In this document: one piece after another, positions 1 through 5,802 of the stretch
Layout: each line of letters opens with the position of its first letter
How positions within the stretch are numbered: the first letter of the stretch is position 1
Origin: Pseudomonadota bacterium
GTDB taxonomy: Bacteria > Pseudomonadota > Gammaproteobacteria > Competibacterales > Competibacteraceae
Length of the DNA: 13,514 bases
Assembly: GCA_018262135.1 (NCBI GenBank)
Contig: JAGTSD010000064.1
Location: 1-13,514 of the forward strand
Reading direction: 5' to 3'
The notes under the pieces: model-generated
What the model was told of the DNA's origin: nothing
Databases searched by the model: none
Seen by the model: only the letters and a program-made list of their open reading frames with translations
Program-made: the position numbers and the translations under genes

Positions 1-1
1 G

Positions 2-535
2 TGGGAAGACGCCTACATTCTGGAGATCATCGATCCTCACACCCTGCAACCACGACCCGAGGGCGAGACCGGCGAAATCGTCATGACCACCTTGCAGCGG
101 CAGGCCACGCCACTGCTGCGCTATCGTACCCGGGATTTGTCGCATCTGGTCGGCGGTAACTGTCCCTGCGGGCGCGGCCACCGCCGGCTGGCGCGGCTCA
201 AGGGCCGCAGCGACGACATGTTGATCGTCAACGGGGTCAACGTGTTCCCGTCCCAGATCGAGGACGTGCTGATGAAGACGCCGGAAGTCGGCACCAACTA
301 TCTGATCCAGTTGGAAAAGCGGGGTTCGCTCGACCGGCTGGTGGTCAGGACCGAGATCTACGCCAAGCTGTTTACCGGCGATCCACAAACGCTGGACGAT
401 CTGCGCGAGCGCATCGGCGAGGCGCTGCGCTCGGCCATTCTGGTCAAGCCGGTGGTCGAACTGCACGAGCCGGGCAGTTTGCCGGTGTCCGAGGGCAAGG
501 CCAAACGGGTGGTGGATTTACGGCCCGTGTTCTGA
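2..535 (+). CDS. paaK: Phenylacetate-CoA ligase family protein, C-terminal part (5' end outside window)
   Basis: This is the last 177 codons of an ATP-dependent acyl-CoA ligase of the PaaK type, which adenylates an aryl acid such as phenylacetate and transfers it to CoA in the cytoplasm. The reading frame is open from base 2, before the first internal ATG at 83, so the gene enters from the left. Visible family motifs are RYRTRDL (residues about 40-46 of the fragment), a Cys-containing segment CPCGRGHRR (from about 54), and SDDMLIVNGVNVFPSQIE (about 70-87), the conserved hinge and C-terminal subdomain of PaaK enzymes. The C-terminus ends with the typical GKAKRVVD region. The next gene, a tandem-ACT protein, starts 20 bp downstream, a pairing often seen with PaaK homologues. 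The exact acid substrate cannot be told from this fragment; an archaeal-style or indolepyruvate-linked paralogue is possible. Confidence 0.9.
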   Translation, partial: WEDAYILEIIDPHTLQPRPEGETGEIVMTTLQRQATPLLRYRTRDLSHLVGGNCPCGRGHRRLARLKGRSDDMLIVNGVNVFPSQIEDVLMKTPEVGTNYLIQLEKRGSLDRLVVRTEIYAKLFTGDPQTLDDLRERIGEALRSAILVKPVVELHEPGSLPVSEGKAKRVVDLRPVF

Positions 536-555
536 GCGGGCAAGGGGAACGAGTC

Positions 556-984
556 GTGGCGGAACAATTGAGTGTGTTCGTGGATAACCGGCCGGGGCGG
601 CTGAACGCCATCACCGGCATCCTGCGCGATTCCCGGATCAACATCCGGGCGATGACCATCGCCGATCACCGCAATTACGGGGTGACGAAACTGCTGGTTG
701 ACGATCCACGCCTGGCCCATCGGGCGTTGGTGGAACAGGGTTTCGCCGCCGCGCTCAAACCGGTGCTGGCCATTGCCATCGAGGATCGGCCGGGTGGCCT
801 GCACGAGTTGCTGGAGATCCTGGCGGCGCGCCAGATCAACGTGCTGGACGCCTACGGCTTCGTCATCACGCCCGGCCAGCGGGCAGTGTGGTGCATGGAG
901 GTTGATGACCCGGTCGAGGCCACGCGCCTGCTTGCCGCGCACGGCCTGCACGTGCTGGCGGATGGTGAACTGTATCATCTGTAG
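556..984 (+). CDS. Tandem ACT-domain protein
   Basis: A 142-residue protein made of two ACT domains, the small ligand-binding fold that usually senses amino acids. The first covers about residues 4-65 (LSVFVDNRPGRLNAIT, with the usual RPG turn). The second covers about 70-140 (AIAIEDRPGGLHELLEIL, again with RPG). No catalytic domain is attached, so it is a stand-alone sensor, probably cytoplasmic and dimeric. The start is a GTG preceded by an AAGGGGAACGAG stretch that can serve as ribosome binding site. It lies 20 bp after the PaaK-type ligase and is almost certainly co-transcribed with it. Stand-alone double-ACT proteins commonly sit beside paaK, so an allosteric or accessory role for the ligase is a reasonable inference, but the ligand is unknown. 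Confidence 0.88.
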   Translation: MAEQLSVFVDNRPGRLNAITGILRDSRINIRAMTIADHRNYGVTKLLVDDPRLAHRALVEQGFAAALKPVLAIAIEDRPGGLHELLEILAARQINVLDAYGFVITPGQRAVWCMEVDDPVEATRLLAAHGLHVLADGELYHL

Positions 985-994
985 GGAGCATGAG

Positions 995-1026
995 GGGCTT
1001 TACGAGCTTCAACCCTGGTAAAGCCT
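995..1026. terminator. Inverted repeat at convergent gene ends, probable bidirectional terminator
   Basis: A perfect 8 bp inverted repeat, GGCTTTAC (996-1003) and GTAAAGCC (1018-1025), with a 14-base loop and a possible extra G-T pair. It lies just after the ACT gene stop, and one arm covers the last codons of the minus-strand permease. No clear run of T follows, so termination is inferred from position and symmetry only. Confidence 0.45.
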
Positions 1027-2064
1027 GCTGTTGAGATATTCATCGTGGGCGTGGCGCAGCACCACGGCGATGACCGCCGCCACCGGCAACGCCAGCAGGA
1101 TGCCGAAAAAGCCAAACAGGTGGCCGCCAGCTAACACCGCGAACATCACCGCCACCGGGTGCAGGCCGATGCGGTCGCCGACCAGCGCCGGCGTCAGGAA
1201 GAAATCGCTGATGAACTGACCGACGCCGAACACGATCAGGACTGGAATCAGGCTCAGAAAGCTGTGGAATTGCAGCAGGGCGGCGATGCTGGCGGCGAGA
1301 ATGCCGACGATCAGGCCCAGGTAGGGCACGAAGCTGACCAGACCGGCCAGCATTCCGATCAGCAGCGAAAACTCCAGTCCGATGATGGCCAGACCCACGG
1401 AATACATGATGCCCAGGGCCGCCATCACGATGAACTGGCCGCGCAGGAATGCCCCGATTACCCCGTCTGATTCCCGCGCCAGCTCACTCACGGTCGGTTC
1501 GATGCTGCGCGGCAGCAGTTCGCGAATCCAGGTAACCAGCTCGTCCCAGTCGCGCAACAGGTAGAAGGTCACCACGGGCACCAGCACCAGATTGGCGATC
1601 CAGGCGAAGACCACGGTGGACGAAGCCCGCAACGATTCCAGCAGGCCGGTGGCCAGATCGCCGATCTCCCGTGCGTACGCCAGCAGTCTGTCTCGCAAAC
1701 GGTTTAGTTCGAACAGCGTCGGATCGAGCCCCAGAGCGTCGCTCAGCCAGGGGACGACGCTGGTCTGAAACCAGTCCAGATAAGCGGGCAGTTTGTGCAC
1801 GAGCGCCTTGAACTGATGCGCCGACAGGGGGATCAGCAACAGCAACAGCAACAACAACCCCAGGAGGATCGCGCCGAACACCAGCGTTACCGCCCAGGAC
1901 CGCGAGATCTTGCGTGCCTCCAGTCGGTCAATCAATGGATCGCCCAGATAAGCCAGCAGAGCGGCGGCCAGAAAGGGGGTCAGCACCGGCGCCAGCAGGT
2001 ACAGCAGGCCGACGAGGACCGCCGTGAAGATCAGCCAGAAACGGGTGTGGAATGCGCGTTCCAT
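1009..2064 (-). CDS. AI-2E family (PerM-type) membrane transporter
   Basis: A 351-residue polytopic inner-membrane protein of the AI-2E exporter superfamily (PerM/YdiK/TqsA relatives). Hydrophobic segments lie at about residues 8-40, 57-80 and 150-172, and nearly continuously from 205 to 337. Family features include a long extra-membrane stretch (about 85-145) between the N- and C-terminal membrane bundles, SFVPYLG (244-250), TPALVGDRIGLHPVAV (291-306) and GFFGILLALPVAA (318-330). The reading frame stays open back to 2226, but that extension overlaps the upstream phosphatidyltransferase gene and its residues look like non-coding translation. The ATG at 2064, 23 bp after the upstream stop, begins right before the first membrane helix and is preferred. 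Substrates in this family range from autoinducer-2 to Na+/H+ exchange, so no solute should be assumed. It is probably co-transcribed with the phosphatidyltransferase. Confidence 0.9.
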   Translation of the reverse strand: MERAFHTRFWLIFTAVLVGLLYLLAPVLTPFLAAALLAYLGDPLIDRLEARKISRSWAVTLVFGAILLGLLLLLLLLIPLSAHQFKALVHKLPAYLDWFQTSVVPWLSDALGLDPTLFELNRLRDRLLAYAREIGDLATGLLESLRASSTVVFAWIANLVLVPVVTFYLLRDWDELVTWIRELLPRSIEPTVSELARESDGVIGAFLRGQFIVMAALGIMYSVGLAIIGLEFSLLIGMLAGLVSFVPYLGLIVGILAASIAALLQFHSFLSLIPVLIVFGVGQFISDFFLTPALVGDRIGLHPVAVMFAVLAGGHLFGFFGILLALPVAAVIAVVLRHAHDEYLNSRLYQG

Positions 2065-2087
2065 GGAAAGGCCTTCGGCTCGGAAGC

Positions 2088-2684
2088 TCAGGGGACATCG
2101 TCGAGGGAGGAGCGGGTCGGGGTTTGGGTCCAACGTCGGGCCAGACGCCCCCAGTGCCAGACGTAGGCCGCACCGCTCCAGACAGTGGTCAGGGCAGTCA
2201 GACCGATGGCGCCGGTCAGCAGCCATCCCGGCAGCGGAGTCAGGCCATAGTGGACGATCACCGCGCAGACCAGCGCCAGTTGCACCAGCGTGTTCAGCTT
2301 GCTGATCATCAGCGGCGCGGCGTGGAAGCGCTCGACCCGCAGGTGATAGGCGACTGCGCCGCCGACGATGACCAGATCGCGCCCGATCACCAGCGCCACC
2401 AGCCAGCCCGGCAGCTCGCGCAGCCAGCCCAGCGCTAGAATTGCCCCGATCAGCAGCAACTTGTCGGCGATCGGGTCGAGCAGGCCGCCCAGTTCGCTGG
2501 TCCAGCCGTAGTACTTGGCCAGGAAGCCATCCAGGGCGTCAGATACGCCAGCGATGACGAACAGCGCCAGCGCCGCTCCGTAGCACTCCTCCAGCAGCAG
2601 CCACAGGAAGGGCGCCACCAGCAGGATACGCAGGCCCGTGATCAGATTGGGGATGTCGCGGGGCTTGAAAATTAGTGAGGCCAC
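2088..2684 (-). CDS. CDP-alcohol phosphatidyltransferase family protein (PgsA/cardiolipin-synthase-like)
   Basis: A 198-residue integral membrane enzyme that transfers a phosphatidyl group from a CDP-alcohol to an acceptor alcohol in phospholipid synthesis. The signature is present: D49-x2-D52-G53, then A56-K57, G66-x3-D70-x3-D74. Thus all four metal-binding aspartates are in place, while the Arg of the usual DG-x2-AR reads Lys. About five to six hydrophobic helices can be drawn. The length fits PgsA (about 180-200 residues), but homologues of this type include both phosphatidylglycerophosphate synthases and cardiolipin or other headgroup enzymes, so I leave the symbol blank. The start is a GTG at 2684 with only a weak ribosome binding site; no better in-frame start is visible. 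The C-terminal tail after about residue 180 is polar. It is the first gene of a two-gene unit with the downstream permease. Confidence 0.85.
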   Translation of the reverse strand: MASLIFKPRDIPNLITGLRILLVAPFLWLLLEECYGAALALFVIAGVSDALDGFLAKYYGWTSELGGLLDPIADKLLLIGAILALGWLRELPGWLVALVIGRDLVIVGGAVAYHLRVERFHAAPLMISKLNTLVQLALVCAVIVHYGLTPLPGWLLTGAIGLTALTTVWSGAAYVWHWGRLARRWTQTPTRSSLDDVP

Positions 2685-2810
2685 GACGCCACTGTCCGGT
2701 TCATAGAGGAATTTTTTGTGGGTGCCGGTAAGACTGGGACACCATTAAATCATAATTAACCGGGAATTTACTCGCGCGCAGATCCGAAGACGGGGGGATT
2801 TAAAAGTGAA

Positions 2811-2849
2811 ACCCTTGATAAGGGTCTCCTGCCTCCGCGCCTCGGCGCG
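2811..2849. other. Two adjacent small hairpins in the divergent intergenic region
   Basis: The 264 bp between the phosphatidyltransferase and the Sel1 gene contains two short perfect stem-loops. The first is ACCCTT-GAT-AAGGGT (2811-2825) and the second CGCGC-CTCG-GCGCG (2836-2849). They could be operator sites, a leader structure or chance; no poly-T tract follows. The rest of the spacer is noticeably more AT-rich than the surrounding genes, as expected for back-to-back promoters. Confidence 0.4.
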
Positions 2850-2871
2850 AGATGGGTTAATTGTTAAGTTT

Positions 2872-2902
2872 AAGACAGCAGCCGGCAGCGGAATGCTAAA
2901 CT
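2872..2902 (+). promoter_or_regulatory. Possible promoter of the Sel1-repeat gene
   Basis: An extended -10-like element, TGC followed by TAAACT (2897-2902), lies 46 bp before the ATG at 2949. The upstream AAGACA (2872-2877) is a poor -35 at a long 19 bp spacing. The extended -10 could compensate. This is a weak, consensus-only prediction. Confidence 0.3.
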
Positions 2903-2948
2903 GAGCAAATGTTCAACCGGGCAATCCATTTCAACCGAGTATCCAGCT

Positions 2949-3485
2949 ATGAATAAACTGTTTTTCCTGCTGCTGGCGGGCAGCCTGCTGACGACTATCC
3001 CGGCTTGGGCGGCCGATGGCGAGTGGGATCAGGCCAGGACCGCCCACGAGCGCGGCGATTATGCCGCCGAGGTTGCCATCATGCGACCCCTGGCGGAGAA
3101 GGGTTCTCCCGCCGCCCAGTTCAATCTGGGCGTGTTGTACGACCAGGGCAAAGGCGTACCACAGGACAATGCCCTGGCGATGCAGTGGTACCGGAAGGCG
3201 GCGGAGCAGGGGTTGCCGCAAGCCCAGATCAATCTGGGCATCATGTACGAGCAAGGCCAGGGCGTGAAGGCGGATTACGTGCAGGCCTATTTCTGGTATG
3301 CGCTCGCCGATACCCAGGGTGACGGCCAGGCACCGCAGGCCAAGCAGGACATCGCCAAAAAGATGACCCCGGCCCAGATCGAGGATGCGGAACGTCAGGT
3401 CAGGGAATTCAAGGCGGCCCATCCCTTCCGCATCCCGCCGCTGCCCGCCCCCGACGCCGGCGCCCCGCACGGCGGGAATAGTTGA
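2949..3485 (+). CDS. Secreted Sel1-repeat (TPR-like) protein
   Basis: A 178-residue exported protein. Residues 1-21 form a signal peptide (MNK, hydrophobic core, cleavage after A19-W20-A21). Two clear Sel1-like repeats follow at about residues 52-87 (AQFNLGVLYDQGKGV) and 88-123 (AQINLGIMYEQGQGV), preceded by a weaker helical repeat around 24-51. Sel1 repeats form TPR-like alpha solenoids that bind proteins. The C-terminus has a charged helix and a Pro-rich tail (about 160-175). The likely location is the periplasm. There is no attached enzyme domain, so a scaffold or adaptor role is all that can be inferred. It stands alone, divergent from the phosphatidyltransferase and convergent with the lytic transglycosylase gene; the latter also acts in the envelope, but a functional link is not shown. 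Confidence 0.88.
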   Translation: MNKLFFLLLAGSLLTTIPAWAADGEWDQARTAHERGDYAAEVAIMRPLAEKGSPAAQFNLGVLYDQGKGVPQDNALAMQWYRKAAEQGLPQAQINLGIMYEQGQGVKADYVQAYFWYALADTQGDGQAPQAKQDIAKKMTPAQIEDAERQVREFKAAHPFRIPPLPAPDAGAPHGGNS

Positions 3486-3501
3486 ACCGCCGATTCCCGC
3501 C
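3471..3501. terminator. Inverted repeat at convergent gene ends, probable bidirectional terminator
   Basis: A perfect 9 bp inverted repeat, GGCGGGAAT (3471-3479) and ATTCCCGCC (3493-3501), with a 13-base loop. The left arm covers the last codons of the Sel1 gene and the loop holds its stop. It lies between two convergent genes only 27 bp apart. No T-run follows on either strand, so termination efficiency is uncertain. Confidence 0.5.
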
Positions 3502-3512
3502 CGCCATCCGGC

Positions 3513-5045
3513 TTACGAGGAAGGATAGATAACCAACTGTTGGCCGGCCTTCAAACGGCCCTTGCCGCTCAGGCCATTCCACTGCGCCAGTTGCTGGGAA
3601 GGGACGCCGTGACGCTTGGCGATCATGTCCAGGGTTTCACCCTTTTGGACCGTGTGCCTGCTGGGAGCCAGCAGGCGGGCCCCTGGCGCGTTGGCCACCA
3701 GGTTTTGGGCCTGCTCGCGGGGCAGCAACAGCTTGTAGGCGTGGGCCGGCGGCTCGACGCCGGGTTTGAAGCCGGGGTTGAAACGGGAAAAATCCTCGAT
3801 GGGGATGCCGGCAGCGGTGACGCTGTCGAACACCTTGATCTCGGGCGTGAGATCGACCCGGTACAGGTAGGGTTGATTGGCGATGGCCTGAAGTTTGACG
3901 CCATGCGCTCCGGGATTGGCAACGATGCGCGCCAGCGCCGCGATCCGGGGCACGTAGTCCTGCGTCTCCCTGGGCAGCTTCAGGCTCCAGAACAGCGATT
4001 GCGGCTGTGGCGGGGCCGCCGGAACGGCGACCGGACGGGCAAACCCCGCCAGCGCCAGGGCCCGAACGATGGCGGGATGGGTTTCCACAAGAACGGTGGC
4101 TGGCGTTGGAGGCGGCTGGTTGGCATGGGCCTTGATTGCCTCTTGCACGGCGCGCGGCCCGGCGTTGTACGCCGCCAGCGCCAGCAGCCAGTCGCCGCCA
4201 AACAGCTTGTTCAGGTAGCGCAGATAGCGCAGGGCGACATCGGTCGAAGTGTGAATATCGAGGCGGCCATCATAGCCTTCGGCCAGCATCAGCCCCCATT
4301 CCTGTCCCGTGGTCGGGATGATTTGCCAGAGACCGGCAGCGGCCTTGTGGGAAACGGCGGTCGGTTCGAAAGCGCTTTCCACCATCGGCACCAGGGCCAG
4401 ATCCATCGGCAGCCTGTTCCGGTCAATGTGTTCCACGATGTAGTAAAGATAGGGCTGGGCGCGCTGGACGAACAGGTTCACATAACCGGGATTGCGTTTC
4501 AGGTAGTCGATCCGCTCGACGATCCGGGGGTGTTCGATGTCGGCCAGGGCCAGTTGCCCCCGCATCCGGCCCCAAAGATCTTTGCTGATGGGGGCCAGCT
4601 TGCTCTTGTTTTTCTGGCGCGTCGAGGCCGCGGTTCGTTGGGCCTTGGCCGAAGATTTGGATGGGTTGGCTTTTGAAGCGACGACACCTCTGGCTTTCTT
4701 CTCCGAGGCTCCGATTCCAGCAGATTGAGTGGTTGGTTTCCCCTGTACCGGTATGATCGTCACCAGCCGGGCCTCGGCTTTCCTTTTGGCTTTCGTGGGG
4801 GTAGTGGGATGTGGTGCTACCACGACGTCCCGGGATGGCGTCAAGGCTTGCGGTTTCGCGGTGCCATTCGCCTGCGAGCGATACTCGGACGGATCGCGGG
4901 TTTGCCAGTAGTCCACGTAGGTCGTGCTCGGCGTCTCCACGGCAGCGGTGGAGTCATCTGCGCCGTTGGAGGGCAGCCAGGCACAGGCTCCCAGGGTGGA
5001 GGCGAGGACGAGCGCGGTCAGAGTTTCGGGGATCAGTTTTGGCAT
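3513..5045 (-). CDS. Membrane-bound lytic murein transglycosylase, MltD-like lipoprotein with LysM
   Basis: A 510-residue lipoprotein that cleaves peptidoglycan glycan strands to 1,6-anhydromuropeptides. Residues 1-21 form a lipoprotein signal with lipobox LGAC (Cys21). Then comes a low-complexity, Lys/Ala/Ser-rich linker (about 30-150). The SLT catalytic domain spans about 190-300: PMVESAFEP with the expected catalytic Glu223, GLWQIIPTTG (238-247) and AAYNAGP (291-297). The conserved LPRETQDYVP segment follows at 358-367, and an MltD-type region (YLYRVDLTPEI, FNPGFKPG) at about 390-445. One LysM peptidoglycan-binding domain closes the protein (about 463-507). E. coli MltD is shorter (about 450) and has two LysM. 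Between AYNAGP and LPRET there is an extra Pro/Ala-rich insert of some 35-40 residues. The ATG at 5045 directly precedes the signal peptide. The 130 bp upstream contains an AT-rich patch, so the gene probably has its own promoter. Confidence 0.92.
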   Translation of the reverse strand: MPKLIPETLTALVLASTLGACAWLPSNGADDSTAAVETPSTTYVDYWQTRDPSEYRSQANGTAKPQALTPSRDVVVAPHPTTPTKAKRKAEARLVTIIPVQGKPTTQSAGIGASEKKARGVVASKANPSKSSAKAQRTAASTRQKNKSKLAPISKDLWGRMRGQLALADIEHPRIVERIDYLKRNPGYVNLFVQRAQPYLYYIVEHIDRNRLPMDLALVPMVESAFEPTAVSHKAAAGLWQIIPTTGQEWGLMLAEGYDGRLDIHTSTDVALRYLRYLNKLFGGDWLLALAAYNAGPRAVQEAIKAHANQPPPTPATVLVETHPAIVRALALAGFARPVAVPAAPPQPQSLFWSLKLPRETQDYVPRIAALARIVANPGAHGVKLQAIANQPYLYRVDLTPEIKVFDSVTAAGIPIEDFSRFNPGFKPGVEPPAHAYKLLLPREQAQNLVANAPGARLLAPSRHTVQKGETLDMIAKRHGVPSQQLAQWNGLSGKGRLKAGQQLVIYPSS

Positions 5046-5175
5046 TGTTTATTCCCGGTCGTGATGGCTGACTCCAACTATGATGCTATTTTTTTAATCG
5101 CTTATTCAACATGGTTTATCCGCCGTCGCATGTCTTCCCCGGTTTTTGGAGTGCTGGGCATCTGGATATAGGCCG

Positions 5176-5775
5176 TTAGGGTTGAGTGAACCCCACCAGA
5201 TAGTGATCCAGCAACGATCTCGCCACCTCCTGGATCGGTGGTCCGCCCGCCATTTCCAGCTTCTGATCGAAACCCAGGATGCAGATGCCGTGGACGCCGC
5301 TCCACAGGGCTCGGGCGGCCAGGGTGATCTCCCCGGGAGAGCGCCGGGGACAAAGCAGCGCCAGTTGTTGCTGCACCAGTTCAAACATGCCGGTCACCTT
5401 GGCGGTAAAGGATTCAGGCAGCGGCTGACCCTCCGGCATCCGGTGCTGGTAGATGGCCAGCCAGCGGTGGGTTTCGGCAAGGGCAAACGTGATATAGGCC
5501 TGCGCCAGTGCCCGAATCGCAGCAGCCGGCGGCTGGCCGGCGATGGCGGCGATCAGGCGGGCTTGCAGGGCTTCCAGCGTTCGCTCGTTCATTTGGGCGA
5601 TCAGATCGTCCAGATTGCGGAATACCATGTACAGACTGCCGACCGTGTAGCCGATGCGGCCCACCACCTTGCGGGTGCTCAGGCCAGCGAGGCCGTGGTC
5701 GGCGACCAGATGTTCGGCGGCTTGCAACGCGATTTCCCGGAGTTCCTCGCGCGTATGTTCGTTGCGTCTACCCAT
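5176..5775 (-). CDS. TetR family regulator with WHG-type C-terminal domain
   Basis: A 199-residue DNA-binding regulator. Residues about 8-55 form the TetR helix-turn-helix domain (ALQAAEHLVADHGLAGLSTRKVVGRIGYTVGSLYMVF). The end of this stretch, TVGSLYMVFRNLDDLI, matches the recognition helix and following Tyr/Phe segment of the family. The C-terminal half is all-helical and contains ALWSGVHGICILG (about 159-171), the W-x3-HG signature of the WHG ligand-binding domain. It acts in the cytoplasm, normally as a repressor released by a small molecule; the inducer is unknown. The ATG at 5775 has a GGAG ribosome binding site and lies 27 bp after the kinase stop on the same strand. It is therefore probably the last gene of the VWA-phosphatase-kinase operon. 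It may control this operon or the next gene (mltD-like, 130 bp away). Confidence 0.9.
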   Translation of the reverse strand: MGRRNEHTREELREIALQAAEHLVADHGLAGLSTRKVVGRIGYTVGSLYMVFRNLDDLIAQMNERTLEALQARLIAAIAGQPPAAAIRALAQAYITFALAETHRWLAIYQHRMPEGQPLPESFTAKVTGMFELVQQQLALLCPRRSPGEITLAARALWSGVHGICILGFDQKLEMAGGPPIQEVARSLLDHYLVGFTQP

Positions 5776-5802
5776 GGCAATGCTCCGGCTACCGCGGGCC
5801 GC

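Noticed and set aside
1009..2064. Naming the permease as an autoinducer-2 exporter
   Set aside because: The family label is broad and covers unrelated substrates; no quorum-sensing gene is nearby.
1795..2166. Gln-rich plus-strand open frame
   Set aside because: Antisense to the Leu-rich membrane helices of the permease; CAG/CAA runs are just the complement of CTG/TTG Leu codons.
2065..2226. N-terminal 54-residue extension of the AI-2E permease frame
   Set aside because: It overlaps the upstream phosphatidyltransferase gene, has no family match, and a good ATG sits just before the first membrane helix.
3540..4676. Long plus-strand frame of 378 codons
   Set aside because: Antisense to the well-supported transglycosylase gene; no domain is recognisable. 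It is a GC-rich shadow frame.
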